Assembly: GCA_947650285.1 (NCBI GenBank)
Contig: CANTFL010000553.1
Span: 186,001-250,000 of the forward strand
Direction: 5' to 3'
DNA: 64,000 bases
Source of the DNA: Hyaloperonospora brassicae
Taxonomy: Eukaryota > Oomycota > Peronosporomycetes > Peronosporales > Peronosporaceae
How positions within the stretch are numbered: position 1 is the stretch's first letter; every line of letters begins with the position of its first letter. A program made the position numbers and the translations under genes. The notes under the pieces are model-generated. The model did not search any database. It saw only the letters and a list, made by a program, of their open reading frames with translations, and was not told where the DNA came from. Of this stretch, positions 13,990 to 26,667 are shown in pieces.

Positions 13990-16900
13990 CGAACTGAAGT
14001 TTGGCAAAGTCAAGGTCGTCGAAGTCAAGGTAACCGAAGCCGAGGTCGTCGAATTAGAGGACGTTGAAGTCAAATTGTCGAACTGAAGTTTGCCAAAGTC
14101 AAGGTCGTCGAAGTCAAGGTAACCGAAGTCGAGGTCGTCGAATAAGAGGTTGTCGAATTTGAGGTCGTCGAAGTCATGGTCACCAAAGTCGAGGTCGTCG
14201 AGCTAAAGTTTGGCAAAGTCAAGGTCGTTGAAGGCAAGGTAAATCAAGCCGAGGTCGTCAGAATGAAGGTCTTTGAAATAAAGGTCGTCAAAGTCAAGCT
14301 CTTCGACTTGGAGGTCGTCAAAGTCGAGGTCGTCGATTTGAAGGTCGTCGAACCCGAGGACGTCGAATGAACTGTCGTCGAAATTGGAGGTCGTCGAGGT
14401 CAAGGTCGTCGAACCCGATGTCGTCGGATAATAGATCTGTAAACTCGAGGTTGTCGAGCTCGAGGTCGTCGAATGATAAGCTGTCCGATTAAAGGCCGTC
14501 GAACTTAAGGTCGTCAAATGAAGGGTCGTCGAATTAGAAGTCGTCGAATTTGAGGTCTTCGAATTTGAGGTCGTCGAAGTCATGGTCACATAAGTCGAGG
14601 TCGTCGAACTGAAGCTTGGTAAAGTCAAGGTCGTCGAAGGCAAGGTAACCGAAGCCGATGACGTCGAATTGAAGGTCGTCGAATGGGAGGTCGTCGAAGT
14701 CAAGCTCTTCGACTTGAAGGTCGTCGAAGTCAAGGTCGTCGAATTGTAGGTCGTCGAACACAAGGTCGTCGGTTGAAATATCTTTAAACTCGAGGTCATC
14801 GAAGTCAAGGTCGTCCAACACGAGGTCATCGAATTCAAGGTCGTCGAGGTCCACGTCGTCGAACTGAAGATTGACAAAGTCAAGATCTTCGAAGTCATGG
14901 TCACCAAAGTCGAGGTCGTCGAGCTGAAGTTTGCCAAAGTCAAGGTCGTCAAAGTCAAGGTCACCAAAGTCGAGGTCGTCGAATTAGAGGTCGTCAAAGT
15001 CAAGATCTTCGACTTGGAGGTTGTCCAAATCAAGGTCTTCGAAACGGCGGTTGGCGAAGCCAAGCTTGTCAAATTATAGCCGTTGAAGTCAAGGTCTTCG
15101 AATTGAAGTTCGTTGGAAACAAGGTCTTCGAACTGGCGGTTGGCAAAGCCGAGAACGTCGAAATGAAGGTCGTCCAACTGGATGTCGTCGAATCCTAGGT
15201 CGTCGAATTAGGGTTTGTCGAAGTCGAAGTCTTCGAAGGCAAGGTCGTCAAATCAGAGGTCGTCAAATTGAAGGTTGTCAAATTGGAGGTCGTCGAAGTC
15301 AAGCTCTTCGACTTGAAGGTCGTCGAAGTCAAGGTCGTCGAATTGTAGGTCGTCGAACATAAGGTCGTCGGTTGAAATATCTTTAAACTCGAGGTCATCG
15401 AAGTCAAGGTCGTCCAACTCGAGGTCTTTGAAGTCAAGGTCGTCGAAGTCCACGTCGTCGAACTGAAGATTGACAAAGTCAAGATCTTCGAAGTCATGGT
15501 CACCAAAGTCGAGGTCGTCGAGCTGAAGTTTGCCAAAGTCAAGGTCGTCAAAGTCAAGGTAACCGAAGTCGAGGTCGTCGAATTAGAGGTCGTCAAAGTC
15601 AAGGTCGTCGAACTGAAGTTTGCCAAAGTCAAGGTCGTCGAAGTCAAGGTAACCGAATTCGAGGTCGTCGAATAAGAGGTTGTCGAATTTGAGGTCGTCG
15701 AAGTCATGGTTTCCAAAGTCGAGGTCGTCGAGCTGAAGTTTGGCAAAGTCAAGGTCGTTGAAGGCAAGGTAAATCAAGCCGAGGTCGTCAGAATGAAGGT
15801 CTTTGAAATAAAGGTCGTCAAAGTCAAGCTCTTCGACTTGGAGGTCGTCAAAGTCGAGGTCGTCGATTTGAAAGTCGTCGAACCCGAGGACATCGAATGG
15901 GCTGCCGTCGAAATTGGAGGTCGTCGAGGTCAAGGTCGTCGAACCCGATGTCGTCGGATACTAGATCTGTAAACTCGAGGTTGTCGAGCTCGAGGTCGTC
16001 GAATGAAAAGTTGTCCGATTAAAGGCCGTCGAACTTAAGGTCGTCGAATTCAAGGTCGTCGAATTAGAAGTCGTCGAATTTGAGGTCTTCGAATTTGAGG
16101 TCGTCGAAGTCATGGTCACCATAAGTCGAGGTCGTCGAACTGAAGTTTGGCAAAGTCAAGGTCGTCGAAGTCAAGGTAACCGAAGCCGAGGTCGTCGAAT
16201 TAGAGGACGTTGAAGTCAAATTGTCGAACTGAAGTTTGCCAAAGTCAAGGTCGTCGAAGTCAAGGTAACCGAAGTCGAGGTCGTCGAATAAGAGGTTGTC
16301 GAATTTGAGGTCGTCGAAGTCATGGTCACCAAAGTCGAGGTCGTCGAGCTAAAGTTTGGCAAAGTCAAGGTCGTTGAAGGCAAGGTAAATCAAGCCGAGG
16401 TCGTCAGAATGAAGGTCTTTGAAATAAAGGTCGTCAAAGTCAAGCTCTTCGACTTGGAGGTCGTCAAAGTCGAGGTCGTCGATTTGAAGGTCGTCGAACC
16501 CGAGGACGTCGAATGAACTGTCGTCGAAATTGGAGGTCGTCGAGGTCAAGGTCGTCGAACCCGATGTCGTCGGATTAAAGATCTGTAAACTCGAGGTTGT
16601 CGAGTTCGAGGTCGTCGAATGATAAGCTGTCCGATTAAAGGCCGTCGAACTTAAGGTCGTCAAATGAAGGGTCGTCGAATTAGAAGTCGTCGAATTTGAG
16701 GTCTTCGAATTTGAGGTCGTCGAAGTCATGGTCACATAAGTCGAGGTCGTCGAACTGAAGCTTGGTAAAGTCAAGGTCGTCGAAGGCAAGGTAACCGAAG
16801 CCGATGACGTCGAATTGAAGGTCGTCGAATGGGAGGTCGTCGAAGTCAAGCTCTTCGACTTGAAGGTCGTCGAAGTCAAGGTCGTCGAATTGTAGGTCGT

Positions 16901-18280
16901 CGAACACAAGGTCGTCGGTTGAAATATCTTTAAACTCGAGGTCATCGAAGTCAAGGTCGTCCAACACGAGGTCATCGAATTCAAGGTCGTCGAGGTCCAC
17001 GTCGTCGAACTGAAGATTGACAAAGTCAAGATCTTCGAAGTCATGGTCACCAAAGTCGAGGTCGTCGAGCTGAAGTTTGCCAAAGTCAAGGTCGTCAAAG
17101 TCAAGGTCACCAAAGTCGAGGTCGTCGAATTAGAGGTCGTCAAAGTCAAGATCTTCGACTTGGAGGTTGTCCAAATCAAGGTCTTCGAAACGGCGGTTGG
17201 CGAAGCCAAGCTTGTCAAATTATAGCCGTTGAAGTCAAGGTCTTCGAATTGAAGTTCGTTGGAAACAAGGTCTTCGAACTGGCGGTTGGCAAAGCCGAGA
17301 ACGTCGAAATGAAGGTCGTCCAACTGGATGTCGTCGAATCCTAGGTCGTCGAATTAGGGTTTGTCGAAGTCGAAGTCTTCGAAGGCAAGGTCGTCAAATC
17401 AGAGGTCGTCAAATTGAAGGTTGTCAAATTGGGGTTCGTCGAAGTCAAGCTCTTCGACTTGAAGGTCGTCGAAGTCAAGGTCGTCGAATTGTAGGTCGTC
17501 GAACACAAGGTCGTCGGTTGAAATATCTTTAAACTCGAGGTCATCGAAGTCAAGGTCGTCCAACTCGAGGTCTTTGAAGTCAAGGTCGTCGAAGTCCACG
17601 TCGTCGAACTGAAGATTGACAAAGTCAAGATCTTCGAAGTCATGGTCACCAAAGTCGAGGTCGTCGAGCTGAAGTTTGCCAAAGTCAAGGTCGTCAAAGT
17701 CAAGGTAACCGAAGTCGAGGTCGTCGAATTAGAGGTCGTCAAAGTCAAGGTCGTCGAACTGAAGTTTGCCAAAGTCAAGGTCGTCGAAGTCAAGGTAACC
17801 GAATTCGAGGTCGTCGAATAAGAGGTTGTCGAATTTGAGGTCGTCGAAGTCATGGTTTCCAAAGTCGAGGTCGTCGAGCTGAAGTTTGGCAAAGTCAAGG
17901 TCGTTGAAGGCAAGGTAAATCAAGCCGAGGTCGTCAGAATGAAGGTCTTTGAAATAAAGGTCGTCAAAGTCAAGCTCTTCGACTTGGAGGTCGTCAAAGT
18001 CGAGGTCGTCGATTTGAAAGTCGTCGAACCCGAGGACATCGAATGAACTGCCGTCGAAATTGGAGGTCGTCGAGGTCAAGGTCGTCGAACCCGATGTCGT
18101 CGGATACTAGATCTGTAAACTCGAGGTTGTCGAGCTCGAGGTCGTCGAATGAAAAGTTGTCCGATTAAAGGCCGTCGAACTTAAGGTCGTCGAATTCAAG
18201 GTCGTCGAATTAGAAGTCGTCGAATTTGAGGTCTTCGAATTTGAGGTCGTCGAAGTCATGGTCACATAAGTCGAGGTCGT
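13990..18280. repeat. 2146-bp higher-order tandem duplication within the minisatellite
   Basis: Two consecutive blocks of 2146 bp (143 units of 15 bp plus 1) match at every landmark checked: 14041 to 16187, 14203 to 16349, 14897 to 17043, 15253 to 17399 and 15706 to 17852. They differ by scattered point changes, for example GAATGGGCTGCC at about 15894 against GAATGAACTGCC at about 18040. This is the longest near-identical block in the array and the most recent amplification I can see. Confidence 0.82.
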
Positions 18281-18299
18281 CGAACTGAAGCTTGGTAAA

Positions 18300-21200
18300 G
18301 TCAAGGTCGTCGAAGGCAAGGTAACCGAAGCCGACGACGTCGAATTGGAGGTCGTCGAATGGGAGGTCGTCAAAGTCAAGGTCTTCGACTTGAAGGTCGT
18401 CGAAGTCAAGGTCTTCGAACTGGCGGTTGGCAAAGCCAAGGAGTCGAACTGGCGGTTGTCGAAGCCGAGGATGTCAAATTGGAGGTCGTTCAAGTCAAGG
18501 TCGTCAAATCAGAGGTCGTCAAATTGAAGGTTGTCAAATTGGAGTTCGTCGAAGTCAAGCTCTTCGACTTGAAGGTCGTCGAAGTCAAGGTCGTCGAATT
18601 GTAGGTCGTCGAACACAAGGTCGTCGGTTGAAATATCTTTAAACTCGAGGTCATCGAAGTCAAGGTCGTCCAACTCGAGGTCTTTGAAGTCAAGGTCGTC
18701 GAGGTCCACGTCGTCGAACTGAAGATTGACAAAGTCAAGATCTTCGAAGTCATGGTCACCAAAGTCGAGGTCGTCGAGCTGAAGTTTGCCAAAGTCAAGG
18801 TCGTCAAAGTCAAGGTAACCGAAGTCGAGGTCGTCGAATTAGAGGTCGTCAAAGTCAAGGTCGTCGAACTGAAGTTTGCCAAAGTCAAGGTCGTCGAAGT
18901 CAAGGTAACCGAAGTCGAGGTCGTCGAATAAGAGGTTGTCGAATTTGAGGTCGTCGAAGTCATGGTTTCCAAAGTCGAGGTCGTCGAGCTGAAGTTTGGC
19001 AAAGTCAAGGTCGTTGAAGGCAAGGTAAATCAAGCCGAGGTCGTCAGAATGAAGGTCTTTGAAATAAAGGTCGTCAAAGTCAAGCTCTTCGACTTGGAGG
19101 TCGTCAAAGTCGAGGTCGTCGATTTGAAGGTCGTCGAACCCGAGGACATCGAATGAACTGTCGTCGAAATTGGAGGTCGTCGAGGTCAAGGTCGTCGAAC
19201 CCGATCTCGTCGGATAATAGATCTGTAAACTCGAGGTTGTCGAGCTCGAGGTCGTCGAATGAAAAGTTGTCCGATTAAAGGCCGTCGAACTTAAGGTCGT
19301 CAAATAGAGGGTCGTCGAATTAGAAGTCGTCGAATTTGAGGTCTTCGAATTTGAGGTCGTCGAAGTCATGGTCACATAAGTCGAGGTCGTCAAACTGAAG
19401 CTTGGTAAAGTCAAGGTCGTCGAAGGCAAGGTAACCGAAGCCGACGACGTCGAATTGGAGGTCGTCGAATGGGAGGTCGTCGAAGTCAAGCTCTTCGACT
19501 TGAAGGTCGTCGAAGCCAAGGACGTCGAACTGGAGGTTGGCGAAGCCAAGGAGGCAAACTGGCGGTTGTCAAAGCCGAGGATGTCAAATTGGAGGTCGTT
19601 CAAGTCAAGGTCGTCAAATCAGAGGTCGTCAAATTGAAGGTTGTCAAATTGGAGTTCGTCGAAGTCAAGCTCTTCGACTTGAAGGTCGTCGAAGTCAAGG
19701 TCGTCGAATTGTAGGTCGTCGAACACAAGGTCGTCGGTTGAAATATCTTTAAACTCGAGGTCATCGAAGTCAAGGTCGTCCAACTCGAGGTCTTTGAAGT
19801 CAAGGTCGTCGAAGTCCACGTCGTCGAACTGAAGATTGACAAAGTCAAGATCTTCGAAGTCATGGTCACCAAAGTCGAGGTCGTCGAGCTGAAGTTTGCC
19901 AAAGTCAAGGTCGTCGAAGTCAAGGTAACCGAAGTCGAGGTCGTCGATTAGAGGTCGTGAAGTCAAGGTCGTCGAACTGAAGTTTGCAAAGTCAAGGTCG
20001 TCGAAGTCAAGGTAACCGAAGTCGAGGTCGTCGATTTAGAGGTCGTCGAAGTCAAGGTCGTCGAACTGAAGTTTGGCAAAGTCAAGGTCGTCGAAGTCAA
20101 GGTAACCGAAGTCGAGGTCGTCGAATAAGAGGTTGTCGAATTTGAGGTCGTCGAAGTCATGGTCACCAAAGTCGAGGTCGTCGAGCTGAAGTTTGGCAAA
20201 GTCAAGGTCGTTGAAGGCAAGGTAAATCAAGCCGAGGTCGTCAGAATGAAGGTCTTTGAAATAAAGGTCGTCAAAGTCAAGCTCTTCGACTTGGAGGTCG
20301 TCAAAGTCGAGGTCGTCGATTTGAAAGTCGTCGAACCCGAGGACATCGAATGAACTGTCGTCGAAATTGGAGGTCGTCGAGGTCAAGGTCGTCGAACCCG
20401 ATCTCGTCGGATAATAGATCTGTAAACTCGAGGTTGTCGAGCTCGAGGTCGTCGAATGAAAAGTTGTCCGATTAAAGGCCGTCGAACTTAAGGTCGTCGA
20501 ATTCAAGGGTCGTCGAATTAGAAGTCGTCGAATTTGAGGTCTTCGAATTTGAGGTCGTCGAAGTCATGGTCACATAAGTCGAGGTCGTCGAACTGAAGCT
20601 TGGTAAAGTCAAGGTCGTCGAAGGCAAGGTAACCGAAGCCGACGACGTCGAATTGGAGGTCGTCGAATGGGAGGTCGTCGAAGTCAAGGTCTTCGACTTG
20701 AAGGTCGTCGAAGCCAAGGACGTCGAACTGGCGGTTGGCGAAGCCAAGGAGGCGAACTGGCGGTTGTCAAAGCCGAGGATGTCAAATTGGAGGTCGTTCA
20801 AGTCAAGGTCGTCAAATCAGAGGTCGTCCAATTGAAGGTTGTCAAATTGGAGTTCGTCGGAGTCAAGCTCTTCGACTTGAAGGTCGTCGAAGTCAAGGTC
20901 GTCGAATGTAGGTCGTCGAACACAAGGTCGTCGGTTGAAATATCTTTAAACTCGAGGTCATCGAAGTCAAGGTCGTCCAACTCGAGGTCTTTGAAGTCAA
21001 GGTCGTCGAAGTCCACGTCGTCGAACTGAAGATTGACAAAGTCAAGATCTTCGAAGTCATGGTCACCAAAGTCGAGGTCGTCGAGCTGAAGTTTGCCAAA
21101 GTCAAGGTCGTCAAAGTCAAGGTAACCGAAGTCGAGGTCGTCGAATTAGAGGTCGTCAAAGTCAAGGTCGTCGAACTGAAGTTTGCCAAAGTCAAGGTCG

Positions 21201-21300
21201 TCGAAGTCAAGGTAACCGAAGTCGAGGTCGTCGAATAAGAGGTTGTCGAATTTGAGGTCGTCGAAGTCATGGTTTCCAAAGTCGAGGTCGTCGAGCTGAA
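18300..21300. repeat. 1.1-1.2 kb higher-order repeats within the minisatellite
   Basis: Three successive blocks of about 1.11-1.20 kb share internal order. Offsets are 1110 bp from 18345 to 19455 and from 18509 to 19619, then about 1198 bp from 19455 to 20653. The array therefore has no single higher-order period and has been remodelled by several duplications of different length. Confidence 0.7.
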
Positions 21301-24300
21301 GTTTGGCAAAGTCAAGGTCGTTGAAGGCAAGGTAAATCAAGCCGAGGTCGTCAGAATGAAGGTCTTTGAAATAAAGGTCGTCAAAGTCAAGCTCTTCGAC
21401 TTGGAGGTCGTCAAAGTCGAGGTCGTCGATTTGAAGGTCGTCGAACCCGAGGACGTCGAATGAACTGTCGTCGAAATTGGAGGTTGTTTAAGTTAAGGTC
21501 GTCGAACCCGATGTCGTCGGATACCAGATCTGTAAACTCAAGGTTGTCGAGTTCGAGGTCGTCGAATGAAAAGTTGTCCGATTAAAGGCCGTCGAACTTA
21601 AGGTCGTCGAATTCAAGGTCGTCGAATTAGAAGTCGTCGAATTTGAGGTCGTCGAATTTGAGGTCGTCGAAGTCATGGTCACATAAGTCGATGTCGTCGA
21701 ACTGAAGCTTGGTAAAGTCAAGGTCGTCGAAGGCAAGGTAACCGAAGCCGATGACGTCGAATTGGAGGTCGTCGAATGGGAGGTCGTCGAAGTCAAGGTC
21801 TTCGACTTGAAGGTCGTCGAAGTCAAGGTCGTCGAATTGTAGGTCGTCGAACACAAGGTCGTCGGTTGAAATATCTTTAAACTCGAGGTCATCGAAGTCA
21901 AGGTCGTCCAACTCGAGGTCTTTGAAGTCAAGGTCGTCGAGGTCCACGTCGTCGAACTGAAGATTGACAAAGTCAAGATCTTCGAAGTCATGGTCACCAA
22001 AGTCGAGGTCGTCGAGCTGAAGTTTGCCAAAGTCAAGGTCGTCAAAGTCAAGGTAACCAAAGTCGAGGTCGTCGAATTAGAGGTCGTCAAAGTCAAGATC
22101 TTCGACTTGGAGGTTGTCCAAATCAAGGTCTTCGAAACGGCGGTTGGCGAAGCCAAGCTTGTCAAATTATAGGCCGTCGAAGTCAAGGTCTTCGAATTGA
22201 AGTTCGTTGGAAACAAGGTCTTCGAACTGGCGGTTGTCGAAGCCGAGAACGTCGAAATGAAGGTCGTCCAACTGGATGTCGTCGAATCCTAGGTCGTCGA
22301 ATTAGGGTTTGTCGAAGTCGAAGTCTTCGAAGGCAAGGTCGTCAAATCAGAGGTCGTCAAATTGAAGGTTGTCAAATTGGAGGTCGTCGGAGTCAAGCTC
22401 TTCGACTTGAAGGTCGTCGAAGTCAAGGTCGTCGAATTGTAGGTCGTCGAACACAAGGTCGTCGGTTGAAATATCTTTAAACTCGAGGTCATCGAAGTCA
22501 AGGTCGTCCAACTCGAGGTCATCGAAGTCAAGGTCGTCGAAGGCCACGTCGTCGAACTGAAGATTGACAAAGTCAAGATCTTCGAAGTCATGGTCACCAA
22601 AGTCAAGGTCGTCGAACTGAAGTTTGCTAAAGTCAAGGTCGTCGAAGTCAAGGTAACCGAAGTCGAGGTCGTCGATTTAGAGGACGTTGAAGTCAAGGTC
22701 GTCGAACTGAAGTTTGCCAAAGTCAAGGTCGTCAAAGTCAAGGTAACCGAAGTCGAGGTCGTCGAATTAGAGGTCGTCAAAGTCAAGGTCGTCGAACTGA
22801 AGTTTGCCAAAGTCAAGGTCGTCGAAGTCAAGGTAACCGAAGTCGAGGTCGTCGAATAAGAGGTTGTCGAATTTGAGGTCGTCGAAGTCATGGTCACCAA
22901 AGTCGAGGTCGTCGAGCTGAAGTTTGGCAAAGTCAAGGTCGTTGAAGGCAAGGTAAATCAAGCCGAGGTCGTCAGAATGAAGGTCTTTGAAATAAAGGTC
23001 GTCAAAGTCAAGCTCTTCGACTTGGAGGTCGTCAAAGTCGAGGTCGTCGATTTGAAAGTCGTCGAACCCGAGGACGTCGAATGAACTGTCGTCGAAATCG
23101 GAGGTTGTTTAAGTTAAGGTAGTCGAACCCGATCTCGTCGGATTAAAGATCTGTAAACTCGAGGTTGTCGAGTTCGAGGTCGTCGAATGAAAAGTTGTCC
23201 GATTAAAGGCCGTCGAACTTAAGGTCGTCGAATTCAAGGTCGTCGAATTAGAAGTCGTCGAATTTGAGGTCTTCGAATTTGAGGTCGTCGAAGTCATGGT
23301 CACATAAGTCGAGGTCGTCGAACTGAAGCTTGGTAAAGTCAAGGTCGTCGAAGGCAAGGTAACCGAAGCCGATGACGTCGAATTGAAGGTCGTCGAATGG
23401 GAGGTCGTCGAAGTCAAGGTCTTCGACTTGAAGGTCGTCGAAGTCAAGGTCGTCGAATTGTAGGTCGTCGAACACAAGGTCGTCGGTTGAAATATCTTTA
23501 AACTCGAGGTCATCGAAGTCAAGGTCGTCCAACTCGAGGTCTTTGAAGTCAAGGTCGTCGAAGGCCACGTCGTCGAACTGAAGATTGACAAAGTCAAGAT
23601 CTTCGAAGTCATGGTCACCAAAGTCGAGGTCGTCGAGCTGAAGTTTGCCAAAGTCAAGGTGTGAAGTAGGGTAACCGAAGTCGAGGTCATCGAATTAGAG
23701 GTCGTCAAAGTCAAGGTCGTCGAACTGAAGTTTGCCAAAGTCAAGGTCGTCGAAGTCAAGGTAATAGAAGTCGAGGTCGTCGAATTAGAGGACGTCGAAG
23801 TCAAGGTCTTCGAATTGGAGGTCTTCGAAGTCAAGTTCTTCAACTTGAAGGTCGTCAAAGTCCAGGTCTTCGAAACGGCGGTTGGCGAAGCCAAGATCGT
23901 CAAATTTGAGGCCGTCAAAGTCAAGGTCTTCGAATTGAAGTTCGTTGGAAACAAGGTCTTCAAAATGGCGGTTGTCGAAGCCGAGAACGTCGAATTGAAG
24001 GTCGTCCAACTGGATGTCGTCGAATTAGAGGTTTTCGTATGAAAGGTCGTCGAATTTGATGTCGTCGAAGTCATGGTCACATAAGTCGAGGTCGTCGAGC
24101 TGAAGTTTGGTAAAGTCAACGTCGTCGAAGGCAAGGCAACCGAAGCAGATAAAGTCGAATTGGAGGTCGTCGAATGGGAGGTCGTCAAAGTCAAGCTCTT
24201 CGACTTGAAGGTCGTCGAAGTAAAGGTCGTCCAACTCGAGGTCATCGAAGTCAAGGTCGTCGAAGTCATGGTCACCAAAGTCGAGGTCGTCGAGATGAAG

Positions 24301-25856
24301 TTTGCCAATGTCAAGGTCGTCAGAGTCAAGGTCACCGAAGTCGAGGTCGTCGGAGCCGATGTCGCTGAATTGGAGGTCGTCGAATCAGAGGTCGTCGAAG
24401 TCAACCACTTATACTTGGAGGTCGTTAAAGTCTAGGTTGTTGAAATAAAGGTCGTCGAACCCGAGGCCGTCGAAAAAATTGTCGTCGAAATTAGAGGTCT
24501 TCGAAGTCAAGGTCGTCGAACCCGATCTCGTCGGAGTAAAGGTCTATAAACTCATGATCGCCGAGCTCGAGGTCGTCGAATGAAAGGTCGTCGAAGTCAA
24601 GGTCGTCGAAGTCATGGTCACCAAAGTCGAGGCGTTCGAACTGAAATTTGCCAAAGAAAAGGTCGTCGAAGGCAGGTAACCGATGCGGACGACGTTGAAT
24701 TGGAGGTCGTCGAATTGGTGTTCGTCGAAGTCAAGCTCTTCGACTTGGAAGTCGTCGAAGCCTAGGTCGTCGATTTGAAAGTCGTCGAACCCGAGGCCGT
24801 CAAATGAACTGTCGTCGAAATTGGAGGTCGTCGAAGTCAAGGTAGCCCAAGCCGAGGTTGTCGAATTGGAGATCGTTGAAATGAAGGTCGTCGAAGTCAA
24901 GTTCTTTGACTTGGAGTTCGTCGAAATCTTGGTCGTTGAATTGAAGGTCGTCTAGCCCCAGGCTGTCAAATTAAAGGTCGTCGAAATTGGAGGTCATCGA
25001 AGTCAAGGTCGTCGAACTTAAGGTCGACCAACCCGAGGTCGTTGAATTCAAGGTCGTCGAATTAGAGGCCATCGAAATCATGGTCACCAAAGTCGTGGTC
25101 GTCAAACTGGAGTTTGCCAAATTCAATGTCGTCGAAGGATAGGTCATTGAACTAGCACTCGTCAAATTGGAGGTCGTCAAACTCAGCGTCGTCGAATTCG
25201 AGTTCGTGGAATTGGAGGTCGTCAAAGTCAAGGTCTTCCGATTGCCGGTCGTCAAAGTCAAGGTCTTCCGATTGCAGGTCGTCTTAGTCAAGGTCGACGA
25301 AGTCAAGGTCCTCAAACACAAGGTCGTTGAACCCAAGGTCGTAGAATTCAAGGTCTTTAATCGGAGGGCGTCGAATTTGAGGTCGTCAAACTCAAGTTCG
25401 TCGAATTCAAGGTCGTTGAAATGGAGGTCGTCGAAGTCAAGGACACCAAATTGAAAGTCGTCTTATTGGAGTTCGTATAACTGGAGGTCGTATAACTGGA
25501 TGTCGTCGGATTGAAGATCGACGAAGTCAAGGTCGTCGAACTAGAGTTCGTCGAAGTCAAGGTCGTCAAATGCAAGGTCGCCATACCCACGGTTGTCAAA
25601 TTCAAGGTCTTTAAATTGGATGTTGTCGAAGTCAAGGTCGTCGAATTCGAGGTCGTCAAATCGGAGATCGTTTAAGTCAAGGATACCAAATTGAAGGTCG
25701 TTTTATTGGAGGTCGTATAACTGGAGGTCGTCGGAGTCAAGGTCGACGAAGTCAAGATCGTCGAACTCGAGGTCATCGAACTGGACTTCGTCCAACTAGA
25801 TGTAGTCGAACTGGAGGTCGTCTAATCAGATGTTGTCGAAGTGGAGGTCGTCGACT

Positions 25857-26597
25857 ATAGAGTGCAAGGAGGGTGCAAGAAGATCGACAAAATATTATTG
25901 ATTTGAGTTTCGTTCAGGTAAAGAGAAGAAGATCAGAGGACCACTCAATTGTCCAGCGATCGGAAAAGAGACAAATTAATAAGTGCAGAATTTTTGGAAT
26001 ACAAGACACGCGTACACTTAAGGTAAGTCCCTGCGTCGGCTAGATGATGCCTGCCGTCGAACCTCGAGAGGCATAGCTTGTAAAGCTATCGACCGGTAGC
26101 GCCTATAGTTGAAGAACGCTCAAGTTGGGCAGCACTCGCTACTAGCGAAAGAAGGAGCCCGTCGTTGACGAGCCGTGAAACCTAGTAAAGAAACCGTTGT
26201 GAGGCTTGTCAAGTGACAAGCCGGTGACCCAATAGACGGCACTGTTGATAGGCTTGTTGAGCGACAACTCGGTGAGCCTCAGCAGAGAGCACTGTAATCC
26301 TTCTAGTCGGGCGGACACTACGCATGGTGACCTGTAAAAAAGTGTGAGCATCGGCTTCCACCCGTTGGTGTGAAGTCACAGGAAGAGAGAGGTTTAGATG
26401 CTGCTGGGTTCAGGAAGGCCTCTGGAGGAGTGGTTGTAAGGAATCGGCTAGGCGAGAGCCACAACTGAACTCGAAGGGTTGAACCACGTAGGGCTTCATC
26501 CAAACGTACCATCTCGTTGCGCCGACTAAGCTCGGCGATTGTTGTACTTTTACGTTGAGACTGTTATACGACAGAATTAACTAACTATTATACTACT
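25857..26597 (+). repeat. Element B left LTR, portion downstream of the array
   Basis: This portion is near-identical to 46906-47648. It holds inverted repeats: GGCTTGTC-AAGT-GACAAGCC near 26203-26222, ATAGCTT-GTA-AAGCTAT near 26074-26090 and TCGCT-ACT-AGCGA near 26136-26148. The end is placed by alignment with the other copy (which ends in CACA) and by the PBS 2 nt downstream. The last base appears mutated from A to T here. Short minus-strand ORFs inside it occur in both copies and are not convincing genes. Confidence 0.85.
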
Positions 26598-26599
26598 AC

Positions 26600-26619
26600 T
26601 GGTGTTGCAACCCGGGATT
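26600..26619 (+). other. Element B primer binding site
   Basis: It begins with TGG, 2 nt after the inferred LTR end, as is usual in Ty3/gypsy elements. The following 17 bases fit a tRNA 3' end: discriminator A, a TTGCAAC acceptor strand, then CCGGG for the T-stem. The tRNA would start GTTGCAA; I cannot name the isoacceptor. Complementarity ends about 20 nt in. Confidence 0.65.
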
Positions 26620-26667
26620 TCTGGGTGTGTTATTGTTTAGCAGATACCAAGCATTCAACTACGGGCG

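Larger units (their letters stand above)
1..25856. repeat. 25.9-kb minisatellite array of a 15-bp unit, inside the left LTR of element B
   Basis: The array is built almost wholly of 15-bp units of the form GTCGTCGAAGTCAAG, with variants such as GTAACCGAAGTCGAG, TTTGCCAAAGTCAAG and GTCGTCGAACTGAAG. Because 15 is a multiple of 3, frames stay open for long stretches: plus frames read V-V-E-x-K pentads, minus frames read F-D-D-L-x or S/T-rich pentads. Occasional 14- or 16-bp units shift the frame, and a GAATAAGAG variant puts stops in the plus frame, so I do not annotate genes here. A marker, AGATCTGTAAACTCGAGG, recurs about 21 times, roughly every 0.4-2.5 kb (for example near 679, 1209, 2349, 2890, 4422, 5841). 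Units are homogeneous to about 23650 and then diverge. The array runs off the left edge. Its last units (25832-25860) align with units inside LTR B right (46881-46909), which places the array inside the LTR. Confidence 0.95.

Noticed and set aside
1..25856. CRISPR-like regular repeats
   Set aside because: Units are contiguous with no unique spacers, and the context is a eukaryotic retrotransposon.
26142..26351. Minus-strand ORF in LTR B with a relative at 47193-47402
   Set aside because: Its preservation simply reflects LTR homology; there is no protein-like feature.
26041..26600. A structured non-coding RNA or tRNA suggested by strong hairpins in LTR B
   Set aside because: No cloverleaf or box motifs; the same hairpins occur in the other LTR and are best seen as LTR features.
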